A stretch of 64,000 nucleotides of DNA from Sodalis sp. dw_96 (GTDB lineage: Bacteria > Pseudomonadota > Gammaproteobacteria > Enterobacterales > Enterobacteriaceae): contig NZ_JAAVUT010000007.1 in the NCBI RefSeq assembly GCF_018449575.1, positions 186,001-250,000 on the forward strand, written 5' to 3'. The translations under genes were made by a program, and so were the position numbers. The notes below the pieces were generated by a model. The model was not told the origin of the DNA and searched no databases. It saw only the letters and a list, made by a program, of their open reading frames with translations. This document shows, piece by piece, positions 18,244 through 29,533 of the stretch (the first letter of the stretch is position 1; every line of letters starts with the position of its first letter).

Positions 18244-18867
18244 ATGCGTTACATTGTTGCATTAACAGGGGGAATCGGCAGTGGCAAAAGTACCGTGGCC
18301 AACGCCTTTGCCAAACTGGGTGCCGCGATAGTCGACGCCGATATTATCGCCCGCAGGGTGGTGGAGCCGGGCACCGACGCTTTGCGGGCAATCCGCGATC
18401 GTTTTGGCGACGCTATACTTTTGCCCGACGGCGCACTGGACCGGGCGCAGTTGCGGCAACGCATCTTCAGTTCGCCGCCGGATAAGGCGTGGCTGAACGC
18501 CTTGCTGCACCCCCTTATTCAGCAAGAAACCCAACAAGAAATGTCCCGTGTCTCAGGGGCGTATATTATATGGGTAGTCCCGTTATTGATTGAAAACCAT
18601 CTGCAGAACCGGGCGAACCGGGTATTGGTGGTGGATGTCGATACCGAAACACAGGTGGCGCGTACTATGGAACGCGATGGAATAAGCCGCGGGCAGATAA
18701 ACAATATTCTTGCCGCGCAAGTATCACGGGAACAGCGTCTGGCCAGTGCCGATGATATTATTAAAAATAACGGGCATCCCGAGGATATTACGGGCAGTGT
18801 GGCAAAGCTGCACCAGCGTTATCTCGGGCTTGCGGCATCAGCAACCCGACAGGATCAATCATTATGA
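18244..18867 (+). CDS. coaE: dephospho-CoA kinase
   Basis: CoaE phosphorylates the 3'-hydroxyl of dephospho-CoA in the last step of coenzyme A synthesis. The 207-residue protein starts [17 protein letters not shown], with the P-loop at residues 9-17, and contains the [13 protein letters not shown] substrate motif. It is the first gene of coaE-zapD-yacG; its stop overlaps the zapD start by ATGA. Confidence 0.97.
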   Translation: MRYIVALTGGIGSGKSTVANAFAKLGAAIVDADIIARRVVEPGTDALRAIRDRFGDAILLPDGALDRAQLRQRIFSSPPDKAWLNALLHPLIQQETQQEMSRVSGAYIIWVVPLLIENHLQNRANRVLVVDVDTETQVARTMERDGISRGQINNILAAQVSREQRLASADDIIKNNGHPEDITGSVAKLHQRYLGLAASATRQDQSL

Positions 18868-19619
18868 GTGAAATTTACTCGACGACGGTACTTTTCGAGC
18901 ATCCGTTAAATGAAAAAATGCGCACCTGGCTGCGTTTGGAATTTTTATTGCAACAACTGTATAACTGTCCGGAGTTGGTTGACATCTCTAGCGCCTTGCC
19001 TTTTTTCCGCACTGTCTCCGACCTGCTGGACGTTCTCGAGCGCGGCGATGTACGCACCGAAATGATGAAAGAATTGGACCGGCAACAGCAAAAAATGCTG
19101 CAATGGGACGGTGTACCCGGCGTCGATAGCGAGCGGGTACGAACATTACGCAATAATTTAAAACAATGCGCCGCGGTATTGATGTCCGCACCACGGCTGG
19201 GGCAGGCTTTGCGGGAGGACCGTTTAATCGCCTCGGTGCGCCAACGGCTCTCGATCCCCGGCGGCTGTTGCAGTTTTGATTTGCCCGGTCTGCATATTTG
19301 GCTGCACCTGCCGCAGACCCATCGCAACGGCCAGATCAACGCCTGGTTAAAAACCCTGGACCCCTTGAATGCCGCTTTAACGTTAACCTTGGATTTGGTC
19401 AGGCATACCGAGCCTTTCAAAAGCCAAATCAGCCTGAACGGTTTTTTCCAGGACAATGCCGAGGATGCGGATTTGCTGCGTATGCGCATCCCCCTGCTTT
19501 ACCAGCTCTACCCGCAGGTTTCCGGCCACAAGACCCGTTATGCTATCCGATTTTTATCCCTGGATAGCGAAAACGGCGTCATTCCCAATCGTCTACCCTT
19601 CGATTTGGCCTGTTGTTAA
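18864..19619 (+). CDS. zapD: cell division protein ZapD
   Basis: ZapD binds the C-terminal tail of FtsZ and bundles its filaments at the Z-ring. The 251-residue protein (E. coli 247) matches along its length: an alpha-helical N-terminal part with [20 protein letters not shown] and a beta-rich C-terminal half ending in RLPFDLACC. There is no catalytic motif, as expected. It overlaps coaE by 4 bp and is followed by yacG. Confidence 0.95.
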   Translation: MSEIYSTTVLFEHPLNEKMRTWLRLEFLLQQLYNCPELVDISSALPFFRTVSDLLDVLERGDVRTEMMKELDRQQQKMLQWDGVPGVDSERVRTLRNNLKQCAAVLMSAPRLGQALREDRLIASVRQRLSIPGGCCSFDLPGLHIWLHLPQTHRNGQINAWLKTLDPLNAALTLTLDLVRHTEPFKSQISLNGFFQDNAEDADLLRMRIPLLYQLYPQVSGHKTRYAIRFLSLDSENGVIPNRLPFDLACC

Positions 19620-19647
19620 AGGTTATAGTTAAACTTAAGAGGTCTTG

Positions 19648-19845
19648 ATGAGTGATGATATTATTTTGGTGAGCTGCCCCACCTGCGGCGCGGAAGTTAA
19701 ATGGGAGCCGCAAAGCAAATTCCGCCCGTTTTGCAGCAAACGCTGCCAATTAATAGACCTGGGGGAATGGGCTGAGGAGGGAAAGTTTATCCCCAGCGAC
19801 GGTCAGATAACTGATAGCGATGACTGGAGCGAGGATAAGTATTAG
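19648..19845 (+). CDS. yacG: DNA gyrase inhibitor YacG
   Basis: YacG is a small zinc protein that binds GyrB and blocks DNA binding by gyrase. The 65-residue protein has the zinc ligands C10, C13, C29 and C33 (CPTC...FCSKRC), the conserved core [10 protein letters not shown] and an acidic tail with SDDWSE. A TTG codon stands directly before the ATG, but AAGAGG is spaced correctly for the ATG at 19648. Its stop codon overlaps that of the convergent mutT within a 4-bp TTAG. Confidence 0.95.
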   Translation: MSDDIILVSCPTCGAEVKWEPQSKFRPFCSKRCQLIDLGEWAEEGKFIPSDGQITDSDDWSEDKY

Positions 19846-20237
19846 GATGTCGCGGCGATAAGTTGACGGATAATGGCCGCGTTGGCGGGAGGAAACTCGG
19901 ACGCATCGAGTTCCCCCTGCGGACACCAGCGCACCGGCTGCCCTTCGTTGCCATAGGGAACTCCCTGCCAGTGCTCCACCAGGTAAAAATAGAACGCCAT
20001 CTCACGATCGGGGAAATGATGCTGGCTGGTGGCCAATAACTCCGGATACTCCGCCTCGACGCCGGTTTCTTCTAGCAATTCTCGGATCAATGCCTGTTCC
20101 GGGGTTTCACCTTCTTCCACTTTCCCGCCGGGGAACTCCCAAAAGCCGCCCATATGGGCGTCTTCCGGTCGTTGGGCGATAAAAATTTCATGCTGAGCAT
20201 TACGGATAATGCCTACGGCAACAGTCAGTAATTTCAT
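19842..20237 (-). CDS. mutT: 8-oxo-dGTP diphosphatase MutT
   Basis: MutT removes oxidised dGTP from the nucleotide pool and prevents A-to-C mutation. The 131-residue protein carries the Nudix box [20 protein letters not shown] starting at residue 37, followed by ETG. GTG at 20243 is an alternative start, but the GGAGA site is better spaced for the ATG at 20237, giving [11 protein letters not shown]. It is downstream of secA on the same strand, separated by a MITE-like element. Overall identity to E. coli MutT is moderate but position and Nudix box agree. Confidence 0.93.
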   Translation of the reverse strand: MKLLTVAVGIIRNAQHEIFIAQRPEDAHMGGFWEFPGGKVEEGETPEQALIRELLEETGVEAEYPELLATSQHHFPDREMAFYFYLVEHWQGVPYGNEGQPVRWCPQGELDASEFPPANAAIIRQLIAATS

Positions 20238-20254
20238 TGTCACAGGTTCTCCGA

Positions 20255-20359
20255 ATATCCGTCATACTTCAAGTTGCTGGTGCGTTGGCAATACTCGGCC
20301 CGTCCATGGGCCTCGCCCCTCCGGGGCCCCCTTCCTGCAACTCGAATTATTTAGGGTAT
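20255..20359. mobile_element. MITE-like element, copy 2, with internal hairpin
   Basis: This 105-bp copy has the same arms as the copy at 5123-5186: ATATCCGTCATACTTCAAG at the left and GAATTATTTAGGGTAT at the right, with GGTGCGTTGGC inside. Between them lie about 40 bp that copy 1 lacks, including the hairpin GCCCCTCCGGGGC. It fills the spacer between secA and mutT and ends 1 bp before the secA stop codon. It has no coding capacity. Confidence 0.75.
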
Positions 20360-20360
20360 A

Positions 20361-23075
20361 TTATTGTTGTAATCTGCCGTGGCACTGCTTGTATTTTTTG
20401 CCTGAGCCGCAGGGGCAGGGATCGTTACGTCCCACCTTGCGGCCTTCCCGCAGCGGCTGATTGACCGCATCAGGCTCCGCCATCATCGGTTCGGGCTGAT
20501 GGCTCAGCTGCTGCTGCCGCGCCAGGCGTTCAGCCTCTTCACGGCGCTGCTGTTCCAAGGCTTCCACCTCTTCCGGCATCCGCACCTGGACCTTGCTCAG
20601 GGTACTGATCACTTCGTATTTCAGCGATTCGAGCATCGCGGCAAACATGGCGAAGGACTCGCGTTTATATTCCTGCTTGGGATCCTTTTGGGCATAGCCC
20701 CGCAAATGAATGCCCTGCCGCAGATAGTCCATCGCCGCCAGATGTTCTTTCCACAATGAATCCAACGTTTGCAGCATCACGCCCTTTTCAAAGCTGCGCA
20801 TCATTTCCACGCCTACCACCTCTTCTTTCCGGCGGTATTGTTCCAATGTCTGTTCAAGAATACGCTCGCGCAGCGTCTCTTCATGCAGACCCGGTTCTTT
20901 ATCCAACCACTCGGCGATGGGCATGTCCAGATCGAAATCATCCTTCAGACGCTTTTCCAGCCCCGGCACATCCCACATCTCTTCCAGGGACTGCGGCGGA
21001 ATATAAATATCAAGGATGGTTTTCAGCACGTCTTCACGGATGCTGAGAATGGTCTCGCTGATATCCGCCACATCCAGCAATTCGTTGCGCTGGCTGTATA
21101 TTGCGCGGCGCTGGTCATTGGCCACATCGTCATATTCCAGCAGCTGTTTACGGATGTCGAAGTTGCGGCTTTCCACTTTACGCTGGGCATTGGCGATGGC
21201 TTTGGTCACCCAGGGGTGTTCAATGGCTTCACCGGGTTTCATGCCCAGTTTGCGCATCATGCCCGAGACCCGGTCGGAGGCGAAAATACGCATCAGCGCA
21301 TCTTCCATCGACAGGTAGAAACGAGACGAGCCGGGATCTCCCTGGCGACCTGAACGGCCTCGCAGCTGGTTATCGATACGGCGGGATTCATGGCGCTCGG
21401 TACCGATGATATGCAGGCCGCCCGCCGCCAGAACTCGATCATGGCGGATCTGCCAGGCCTCTTTGATGGCGGCAATCTGATCTTCGGTGGGCTCTTCAAT
21501 ATGGGAGATTTCCGCCTGCCAGCTTCCCCCCAGCACGATATCGGTACCACGCCCGGCCATGTTGGTGGCGATGGTCACCTGTCCAGGCTGTCCGGCCTGG
21601 GCGACAATATCCGCTTCCATGGCGTGAAATTTGGCGTTCAGAACTTTATGTTCGATACCGGCTTTATCCAGTTCCGCGGAAACAACCTCCGATTTCTCAA
21701 TGGAGATGGTCCCCACCAGCACCGGCTGTCCGTTAGTGGAACAGGTCTTGATATCCTCAATGATCGCGTCGATCTTCTCTTTCTCGGTCATGTAGACCAG
21801 ATCCGGCATATCATTACGTATCATCGGCCGGTTGGTGGGCACCACGATGGTATCGAGCTTGTAGATCGAACTGAACTCAAAGGCTTCGGTATCGGCGGTA
21901 CCGGTCATGCCGGCCAGTTTTTCGTACAAACGGAAGTAGTTCTGGAAGGTGATGGAGGCCAGGGTCTGGTTTTCGTTCTGGATAGCCACATGTTCCTTCG
22001 CTTCCACCGCCTGGTGCAAACCGTCCGACCAGCGGCGTCCCGGCATGGTGCGGCCGGTATGTTCATCAACGATGATCACTTCGCCGTCCTTGACGATATA
22101 GTCCACGTCCCGGGCAAACAGCACATGGGCCCGCAGGGCGGCGGTCACATGGTGCATCAGCATGATATTGGCCGGCGAATAGAGGGATTCGCCCTCTTCC
22201 ATAATGCCCGCCTGCACCATCATCTCTTCGATCAGCACCAATCCGCGTTCGGTAAGGTTGACCTGTCGGGATTTTTCGTCCACTGAAAAGTGCCCTTCAC
22301 CGTGGAAGGTATCGGAATCCTCTTTGTCTTGACGAATCAGGCGGGGAATCAGCGTATCCACCCGATTGTACAGTTCGGAGCTGTCTTCCGCCGGGCCGGA
22401 AATAATCAGCGGCGTACGGGCTTCATCGATGAGGATGGAGTCCACTTCATCCACCAGGGCGTAATGCAGCTTGCGCTGGACACGTTCCTCAGGGCTGAAC
22501 GCCATATTGTCGCGCAGGTAGTCGAAACCGTACTCGTTATTGGTGCCGTAGGTGATGTCGGCGGCGTAGGCGGCTCGTTTGGCCGGGGCCGGCATCTGCG
22601 GCAGGTTGATGCCCACCGTCAAACCGAGAAACTCGAACAGCGGGCGGTTGTTTTCCGCATCTCGCTGGGCCAGATAGTCGTTGACGGTAACCACGTGGAC
22701 ACCCTTACCGCTCAAGGCGTTCAGGTATGCCGGCAGGGTCGCGGTCAGGGTTTTACCTTCACCGGTACGCATTTCCGCGATGCAGCGATCGTTGAGCACC
22801 ATGCCGCCCACCAATTGGACATCGAAATGACGCATGGCAAACACCCGTTTACTGGCCTCGCGCACAACGGCGAAAGACTCCGGCAGCAAACTGTCCACCG
22901 TTTCGCCTTTAGCCAGGCGTTCGCGAAACTCGATGGTTTTCGCCGCCAGCTCCTGATCGGTGAGTTTTTCCACATCCGGTTCCATCCGGTTGATGATTTC
23001 AACCGTTTTGTTCATCCGGCGCAGGGTACGATCGTTACGACTGCCAAACACTTTTGTAAGCAATTTTGATAACAT
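20361..23075 (-). CDS. secA: preprotein translocase motor ATPase SecA
   Basis: SecA drives proteins through the SecYEG channel. The 904-residue protein (E. coli 901) has Walker A MRTGEGKT at 102-109, the DEAD-type segment [12 protein letters not shown] at 209-220, the second nucleotide domain with [10 protein letters not shown], and the C-terminal SecB/zinc motif with C887, C889, C898 and H899. It lies 91 bp downstream of secM, whose arrest controls secA translation. Downstream is mutT beyond a MITE-like element. Confidence 0.98.
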   Translation of the reverse strand: MLSKLLTKVFGSRNDRTLRRMNKTVEIINRMEPDVEKLTDQELAAKTIEFRERLAKGETVDSLLPESFAVVREASKRVFAMRHFDVQLVGGMVLNDRCIAEMRTGEGKTLTATLPAYLNALSGKGVHVVTVNDYLAQRDAENNRPLFEFLGLTVGINLPQMPAPAKRAAYAADITYGTNNEYGFDYLRDNMAFSPEERVQRKLHYALVDEVDSILIDEARTPLIISGPAEDSSELYNRVDTLIPRLIRQDKEDSDTFHGEGHFSVDEKSRQVNLTERGLVLIEEMMVQAGIMEEGESLYSPANIMLMHHVTAALRAHVLFARDVDYIVKDGEVIIVDEHTGRTMPGRRWSDGLHQAVEAKEHVAIQNENQTLASITFQNYFRLYEKLAGMTGTADTEAFEFSSIYKLDTIVVPTNRPMIRNDMPDLVYMTEKEKIDAIIEDIKTCSTNGQPVLVGTISIEKSEVVSAELDKAGIEHKVLNAKFHAMEADIVAQAGQPGQVTIATNMAGRGTDIVLGGSWQAEISHIEEPTEDQIAAIKEAWQIRHDRVLAAGGLHIIGTERHESRRIDNQLRGRSGRQGDPGSSRFYLSMEDALMRIFASDRVSGMMRKLGMKPGEAIEHPWVTKAIANAQRKVESRNFDIRKQLLEYDDVANDQRRAIYSQRNELLDVADISETILSIREDVLKTILDIYIPPQSLEEMWDVPGLEKRLKDDFDLDMPIAEWLDKEPGLHEETLRERILEQTLEQYRRKEEVVGVEMMRSFEKGVMLQTLDSLWKEHLAAMDYLRQGIHLRGYAQKDPKQEYKRESFAMFAAMLESLKYEVISTLSKVQVRMPEEVEALEQQRREEAERLARQQQLSHQPEPMMAEPDAVNQPLREGRKVGRNDPCPCGSGKKYKQCHGRLQQ

Positions 23076-23095
23076 AATTATTTAAATCTCGTCAC

Positions 23096-23123
23096 GGCCG
23101 GAACTGACTGAAATGCAGCGGCC
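23096..23123 (-). promoter_or_regulatory. stem-loop in the secM-secA spacer
   Basis: GGCCG and CGGCC pair across an 18-base loop just upstream of the secA start. In E. coli a helix in this spacer hides the secA ribosome site until SecM stalls the ribosome. The stem seen here is shorter, and alternative folds may include secM sequence; its role is inference. Confidence 0.4.
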
Positions 23124-23166
23124 CATAATGGCATAAAAGATAAAAAAAATTCCGTGGTAACACAGG

Positions 23167-23688
23167 TTAGATTATGCGGGCGGGTCCGGCTCGAATTCCC
23201 TGTACCTGGGCCAGGCGAATTCCTGTACGATGATCGAGGCAGGGCTGGTATTCACCCTGCCGGAGAGAGCGAATAACCGAAGGTTGTTTCGATTCACGGG
23301 TCAGCAGACCGTTCAGGGCGGTTATCAGCACCTGATGCTGCACTTTCAGCGGCGCGACACTCTCCGCCAGCGGCGATCTGGGTCTCAGCGGTTCCGGTAC
23401 CCAGGCCACGGACAGATGACGAATAGCCGTGCGAATGGCATGCTGATGCCAATAGTCCACGGTAAAGGAAGGACGGCGCTGGGTTTCTTTCAGGAACGAG
23501 AGATTGGCAAAACCGGCGTTAAACGCGTTTTGACGGCTGGGGCTGGATAGGGTATTGGCCAGGTGTGCCTGTTCCTGCCCGCTGCCGAGCACATAAGGTA
23601 CGCCAAGACCTGCCGCCACCATACCCAGCAGGAGGTGCGGCCAGAAATAACGTCTGCCAAATTGTCGCCAACGATTTAAAATACCCAT
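23167..23688 (-). CDS. secM: secretion monitor SecM with an altered arrest peptide
   Basis: SecM is a secreted sensor whose own translation arrest raises secA expression when export is slow. The 173-residue protein (E. coli 170) has a long signal peptide (RYFWPHLLLGMVAAGLGVPY) and ends with QGIRAGPARII. The GIRAGP core at 164-169 is intact, including the equivalents of R163 and P166. The upstream part of the E. coli motif FxxxxWI is not: the positions matching F150, W155 and I156 are H153, R158 and L159. It is directly upstream of secA and divergent from a dciA-type gene with 27 bp between the starts. Confidence 0.93.
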   Translation of the reverse strand: MGILNRWRQFGRRYFWPHLLLGMVAAGLGVPYVLGSGQEQAHLANTLSSPSRQNAFNAGFANLSFLKETQRRPSFTVDYWHQHAIRTAIRHLSVAWVPEPLRPRSPLAESVAPLKVQHQVLITALNGLLTRESKQPSVIRSLRQGEYQPCLDHRTGIRLAQVQGIRAGPARII

Positions 23689-23715
23689 TACTTAATGCAT
23701 TCCGCCGGAGTTTTT

Positions 23716-24243
23716 ATGCGTGACAGTCGTCCACAGTCCATTGATATCCTGCTTGGCTCACTTACGACACCGGAGCGAAACTCATTGTTGCATATCCAGC
23801 AACGGGCGGTGGCGCTGTTAAAGCTGAACCGCGCGGTAGCCGGATTATTGCCCGCGCCACTGCAGCCTTGGTGTCGCGTAGCCAACTTCCGCCAAGGCGT
23901 TTTGATTCTTGAAACCGCCAATGCCAGCTGGATGATGAGGTTACGCTATGAACAATCTAGGTTATTATCCGCGTTACGAGCGCAGATTCTACCATCATTG
24001 TCATCAATCGACATCAGGATTAACCCGACTCTGGCCACAAAAGGCCATCAGATTACGCAAAACCACGGCGAACCGTTAACCGGCAAGGGGACAACCGAAG
24101 GGAAAAAACGAATACTGAGCCGGCAGAGCGGCGAAGCAATCCGGCATCTGGCGGAACGAAGCCCGGAGAAACTCAAAAAAATGCTCGAACGACTGGCGAA
24201 GCTGGCCGGAGAAGGTGCCGACCCCACCAATCGAAACGATTAA
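23716..24243 (+). CDS. DUF721 / DciA-family protein
   Basis: The 175-residue protein has the DUF721 pattern in its first 100 residues: PQSIDILLGS, then LPAPLQPWCRVANFRQGVLILETANASWMMRLRYEQSRLL, a KH-like fold, followed by a basic low-complexity tail. DciA proteins load the DnaB helicase in bacteria lacking DnaC; enterics usually use DnaC, so here the protein may be a relic or have another role. A CCGGAG site supports the ATG at 23716 over one 7 codons upstream. It stands alone on the plus strand between secM and lpxC. Confidence 0.8.
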   Translation: MRDSRPQSIDILLGSLTTPERNSLLHIQQRAVALLKLNRAVAGLLPAPLQPWCRVANFRQGVLILETANASWMMRLRYEQSRLLSALRAQILPSLSSIDIRINPTLATKGHQITQNHGEPLTGKGTTEGKKRILSRQSGEAIRHLAERSPEKLKKMLERLAKLAGEGADPTNRND

Positions 24244-24268
24244 AACACATCAGTCCAAAACGATACCG

Positions 24269-25249
<981 letters not shown>

Positions 25250-25286
25250 TTAGCACAAAGAGCGGAGATTCCCAATATACCTGGTT

Positions 25287-26447
25287 TTAATCCGCCTGCT
25301 TGCGGAGAAAAGCGGGAATATCAAGATAATCAGGTTCTTTACCCGCCTGCGCAGCCTGCTCATTCACCGCTTTCGCCGCGATTTTTTGCTCCTGCTGCAT
25401 CGGCGACATGCCGTGGGCATGCTGCTGATAACGGTTATCCATCACCTGCTGAGTGTTCTGCTTATTGGTGACCAGCGTGATTTCCGGACGTTTGTCCATG
25501 CCGATACCGGTAGCCACAACGGTTACGCGCAGTTCGTCGTTCATATCCGGATCAAGGGATGTCCCGATAACCACGGTGGCGTTGTCAGAGGCGAAAGCGC
25601 GGATAGTGTTACCCACGGTTTCAAACTCGTCCAAACGCAAATCAAAGCCGGCGGTAATGTTAACCAGTACGCCGCGAGCGCCGGAAAGATCGATATCCTC
25701 CAGCAACGGGCTGGAAATGGCCATTTCCGCCGCTTCTTCGGCCCGATCTTCACCGCAGGCCACGCCTGAACCCATCATGGCATAACCCATTTCGGACATG
25801 ACGGTACGCACGTCGGCAAAGTCGACGTTCATCAGACCCGGCCGGGTGATCAGTTCGGCGATACCCTGTACCGCGCCCTTGAGCACGTCATTGGCCGCAC
25901 CGAACGCATCCAGCAGCGAGATACCTCGGCCCAGCACTTTCAGCAGCTTGTCGTTAGGGATGGTAATCAGCGAATCCACATGTTTGGACAGCTCGGCGAT
26001 ACCCTGTTCGGCAAAAGCCATGCGCTTCTTGCCTTCAAAATTGAAGGGTTTGGTCACCACGGCAACGGTGAGTATGCCCAATTCCTTGGCCACCTCGGCC
26101 ACCACGGGGGCCGCGCCGGTACCGGTGCCGCCGCCCATGCCGGCCGCGATAAACACCATATCCGCGCCTTCCAGCGCCGCACGCAGTGCTTCACGGTCTT
26201 CCTCAGCGGAATTTCGACCCACCTCGGGATTGGCTCCGGCGCCCAGACCCTTGGTGATACCGCCGCCAATCTGAATGGTCTGGCCCACCGCGGTTTTACG
26301 CAATGCCTGGGCATCGGTATTCACCGCGAAAAATTCCACGCCTTCGATGCGTTCGCGCACCATATGTTCCACGGCATTGCCGCCGCCGCCGCCGACGCCG
26401 ATGACTTTAATCACCGCGTCATTGGTTAATTCCATAGGTTCAAACAT
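25287..26447 (-). CDS. ftsZ: cell division GTPase FtsZ
   Basis: FtsZ is the tubulin-like GTPase that forms the Z-ring. The 386-residue protein (E. coli 383) has the nucleotide-binding [13 protein letters not shown] near residue 18, the tubulin signature [10 protein letters not shown] near 106, and a conserved C-terminal tail [14 protein letters not shown] that binds FtsA, ZipA and ZapD. The frame is open 31 codons upstream, but the ATG at 26447 gives the standard [10 protein letters not shown] start with GGAGAG before it. It follows ftsA by 71 bp. Confidence 0.98.
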   Translation of the reverse strand: MFEPMELTNDAVIKVIGVGGGGGNAVEHMVRERIEGVEFFAVNTDAQALRKTAVGQTIQIGGGITKGLGAGANPEVGRNSAEEDREALRAALEGADMVFIAAGMGGGTGTGAAPVVAEVAKELGILTVAVVTKPFNFEGKKRMAFAEQGIAELSKHVDSLITIPNDKLLKVLGRGISLLDAFGAANDVLKGAVQGIAELITRPGLMNVDFADVRTVMSEMGYAMMGSGVACGEDRAEEAAEMAISSPLLEDIDLSGARGVLVNITAGFDLRLDEFETVGNTIRAFASDNATVVIGTSLDPDMNDELRVTVVATGIGMDKRPEITLVTNKQNTQQVMDNRYQQHAHGMSPMQQEQKIAAKAVNEQAAQAGKEPDYLDIPAFLRKQAD

Positions 26448-26518
26448 AATTTCTCTCCGTTTTGTGCCTGTCGCATCGGAATCCGCCGCCTGCACAGCAT
26501 GATCCCGCAAGTTAGATA

Positions 26519-27775
26519 TTAAAACTCTTTCCTCAGCCAACTACTGATACGCTTTATCCAGTTGCTTACCGAGGTACGTTTTTCTACTTCAATCTCACCG
26601 CTCAAATGAGATTCTTTACCATAATGCAATAACCCAACGGCGGTTGAATAATAAGGCGCCTGCGCGTAATCCGTCAGACCGGTTATATTCAACGGCACCC
26701 CGATGCGCACCTGGGTATGGAACACCCGCTGCGCGCAGGCCGCCAGCCCGTCTATTTGAGCCGCGCCGCCGGTCAGCACGATACCGGCGGCCAAATGATG
26801 CTTTACTCCCTGCTGGCGAAGCTGTTCCTGCAGCTGCAGGATTTCGTCATTCACCAGATTCAGCAATTCGGTATAACGAGGTTCAATCACCTCCGCCAGG
26901 GTCTGCCGTTGCAGACTGCGCGGCGGACGTCCGCCGACGCTGGGAACTTCCACGGTTTCATCCTTGCTCACCGCCGACCCCAGCGCGCATCCGTGCCTGA
27001 CTTTAATCGCCTCCGCATCCGCGGGCGGCGTACCAAAAGCATAGGCGATATCGCTGGTGACCACGTTGCCCGCATAGGGGATAACCTTGGTATGCCGCAG
27101 CGCGCCGGCGGTATACACCGCCATATCCATGGTGCCGCCGCCGATATCCACCACGCAAACCCCCAGTTCCCGCTCATCTTCAGTTAAAACCGCGTAACTG
27201 GAGGCCAGGCCGGCGAAGATCAGCTGGTCCACTTTCAGGCCGCAACGTTCAACAGCCTTAACAATATTCTTCGCCATATCATTATGGCAGGTAATCAGAT
27301 GAACCTTGGCCTGCATCCGCACGCCGGACAATCCCACCGGATTTTTAATACCCTCTTGATAATCAATAGCATAATCTTGTGGGATCACATGCAAAATTCG
27401 ATGTTCGTCACGAACGCGCACGGATTTTGCGGTATGCACCACATTCTCCACATCTTCCTGCGTCACTTCCTCTTCCGAAATAGGAACCATCCCTATCTCG
27501 TTCTGGCAGCTGATATGCTTGCCGGAGAGCGCCAGGTATACCGAAGATATCTGGCAATCCGCCATCAGCTCGGCCTGATCGATGGCGCGCTGAACGCACT
27601 TGACCACCGATTCGAGATCGTTGACGCCGCCTTTATCCATACCCCGAGACGGGCAACTGCCCACCCCGATAATATTGACCATGCCATCGGGCAGAACTTC
27701 CCCTACCAATGCGGCAACCTTTGCCGTACCGATCTCCAGTCCAACTACCAGTTTTCTGTCCGTCGACTTGATCAT
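26519..27775 (-). CDS. ftsA: cell division protein FtsA
   Basis: FtsA is an actin-like ATPase that anchors FtsZ filaments to the membrane and recruits later division proteins. The 418-residue protein has the phosphate-binding [12 protein letters not shown] and the adenosine motif [13 protein letters not shown]. It ends in an amphipathic helix ([15 protein letters not shown]), the membrane-targeting sequence. It starts 2 bp after ftsQ and precedes ftsZ. Confidence 0.98.
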   Translation of the reverse strand: MIKSTDRKLVVGLEIGTAKVAALVGEVLPDGMVNIIGVGSCPSRGMDKGGVNDLESVVKCVQRAIDQAELMADCQISSVYLALSGKHISCQNEIGMVPISEEEVTQEDVENVVHTAKSVRVRDEHRILHVIPQDYAIDYQEGIKNPVGLSGVRMQAKVHLITCHNDMAKNIVKAVERCGLKVDQLIFAGLASSYAVLTEDERELGVCVVDIGGGTMDMAVYTAGALRHTKVIPYAGNVVTSDIAYAFGTPPADAEAIKVRHGCALGSAVSKDETVEVPSVGGRPPRSLQRQTLAEVIEPRYTELLNLVNDEILQLQEQLRQQGVKHHLAAGIVLTGGAAQIDGLAACAQRVFHTQVRIGVPLNITGLTDYAQAPYYSTAVGLLHYGKESHLSGEIEVEKRTSVSNWIKRISSWLRKEF

Positions 27776-27777
27776 TA

Positions 27778-28614
27778 TTATTTAGCCTGTACCTGATTCT
27801 GACTCTGTTGCGAATTGCTCTTTGCATCGTCGATAAACGCCGGCGCCCATCCAACGGCAACTCCCGCGTCATAACGCAAATCCACGTAACTAATACGTTT
27901 ATTATCGGCCCGGGCCTGCTGGAGAAGAACCGGATAAATCCCGATAAAGCGCTGTAAACGCCGCGTCCTGTCATCCCGTCCCAATTCGAGCCGGGTATCA
28001 TCCGCCAGCGTCAACTGCCACGAATGACGCGCGCTCATACTGACGGTCTTCAACGTAAGCTTATGGGCCGCCATCACGTCATTCATCTCGCGGTAACCCG
28101 TCAGCACATCCTGTTCGCCGCCTTCCGGACCGTACAGCAGAGGCATCGGCTGATTGCCGACGCGCTCCGCCGGCGCGCTGAACACCTTGCCGCCGGCGTC
28201 CAGCATATGCAGATCGTTCCAGCGCGCCACCGGCACATACTCCACCAGGTGGATTTTCAGTTCGTCGGGCCACTGTTTGCGCACGCTGGCCTGCTTAATC
28301 CAGGGCAGCCGTTCGATCTGCTGCTGAATGACGTTGACATCCTGTGTCATAAACGTCCCCGGCGCGCCCAGGGATAAAATCGCCTGGCGAATATCGTCAT
28401 TGGTGGTGTAATAACGCTGCCCGGTGACCACCAGCCGGGACAAAGGCAAACGATGCACATCCTTCATCCAGGCAACCACCATCCAGCCGCCCCAGACAAT
28501 GGTGGCCAGCACCATCATCAGGAACATCAACCCTGCGAGCTGACCGCCGTTGCTGCGTTTGCCGGCGTCATCTTCCGTCTCGCGGTTGCGGATGTTGATT
28601 GCTGCCTGGGACAT
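27778..28614 (-). CDS. ftsQ: cell division protein FtsQ
   Basis: FtsQ is a bitopic inner-membrane protein that, with FtsL and FtsB, links early and late divisome parts. The 278-residue protein has a cytoplasmic N-terminus, one membrane segment at about 27-50 ([20 protein letters not shown]), a POTRA domain beginning [14 protein letters not shown], and a periplasmic beta domain with [12 protein letters not shown]. It starts 1 bp after ddlB. Confidence 0.97.
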   Translation of the reverse strand: MSQAAINIRNRETEDDAGKRSNGGQLAGLMFLMMVLATIVWGGWMVVAWMKDVHRLPLSRLVVTGQRYYTTNDDIRQAILSLGAPGTFMTQDVNVIQQQIERLPWIKQASVRKQWPDELKIHLVEYVPVARWNDLHMLDAGGKVFSAPAERVGNQPMPLLYGPEGGEQDVLTGYREMNDVMAAHKLTLKTVSMSARHSWQLTLADDTRLELGRDDRTRRLQRFIGIYPVLLQQARADNKRISYVDLRYDAGVAVGWAPAFIDDAKSNSQQSQNQVQAK

Positions 28615-28615
28615 A

Positions 28616-29533
28616 TCAGCCCGCCAATGCCAGAATGTTCATAACCAAAGCCGGAAAATCCATTCCGCTTTGCCGCGCCGCCATCGGCACCAGGCTATGC
28701 CGGGTCATGCCCGGTGATGTATTGACCTCCAGCAGGTATAACTCCCCGTCGCCGTCGGCCATGATATCCACCCGTCCCCAGCCGCTGCATCCAGCCGCCT
28801 GCCAGGCATCGAGCGCCAATGTCATTAACGCCTGCTCCTGTCGGTCGTCCAGCCCGCCCGGACAAAAATAGCGGGTCTCATCCGACAGATACTTCGCCTC
28901 GTAATCGTAAAACGTCGCCGACGGCTGAATACGCACCGACGGCAATACCCGATCCCCCAGGATGGAGACACTGAACTCCGGCCCGGTCAGCCATTTCTCC
29001 ACCAGCACGCTCTGGTCATAACGAAAGGCTTCCGCCAGCGCCGCCGGCAGATCCGCCGCATGCTCCACCTTGGTCATGCCGACGCTGGAGCCTTCGTTGC
29101 TGGGTTTCACTATCACCGGCATGCCCAGCGCCCGCAGCGGTTCCGCCGCTGCTGAGGGGTCCTGCCGGTAACCTTCGCGGTCCAGGGCCACATAAGGCGG
29201 CACCGAAAGTCCCCTGCCCTGCCAAAGCCATTTGGTGCGCAGCTTATCCATGGTTAATGCGCAGGCCATCACACCGCTGCCGGTATAAGGCAGGCCGAGA
29301 AACTCCAGCGCGCCCTGCAGGGTGCCGTCTTCCCCGCCGCGGCCGTGCAGGGCGATGAACACCTTTTGAAAACCCTGCGCCTTCAGGCTCAATACCGACA
29401 CATCGCGGGTATCCACGGCATGGGCGTCCACCCCGCCGGCCAGCAACCCGTCGAGCACCGCCTGCCCCGATTGCAGCGAGACATCGCGTTCGGCGGATGT
29501 GCCGCCCAGCAAAACCGCTACTTTCTCAGACAT
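28616..29533 (-). CDS. ddlB: D-alanine--D-alanine ligase B
   Basis: DdlB joins two D-alanines for the peptidoglycan stem. The 305-residue ATP-grasp protein (E. coli 306) has [15 protein letters not shown] at the N-terminus, [24 protein letters not shown] in the ATP loop, and [11 protein letters not shown] near the end. The ATG at 29533 overlaps the murC stop by 8 bp and follows GAGGG; the 21 codons open upstream lie inside murC and lack similarity. Confidence 0.97.
   Translation of the reverse strand: MSEKVAVLLGGTSAERDVSLQSGQAVLDGLLAGGVDAHAVDTRDVSVLSLKAQGFQKVFIALHGRGGEDGTLQGALEFLGLPYTGSGVMACALTMDKLRTKWLWQGRGLSVPPYVALDREGYRQDPSAAAEPLRALGMPVIVKPSNEGSSVGMTKVEHAADLPAALAEAFRYDQSVLVEKWLTGPEFSVSILGDRVLPSVRIQPSATFYDYEAKYLSDETRYFCPGGLDDRQEQALMTLALDAWQAAGCSGWGRVDIMADGDGELYLLEVNTSPGMTRHSLVPMAARQSGMDFPALVMNILALAG

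Noticed and set aside
26448-26540. Upstream extension of the ftsZ frame (31 codons)
   Set aside because: The extension has no similarity to FtsZ; the ATG at 26447 has a ribosome site and gives the conserved N-terminus. The same reasoning removed extensions of ilvI, ilvH, guaC, nadC, lpxC, ddlB, hofC, thiB and thiQ.
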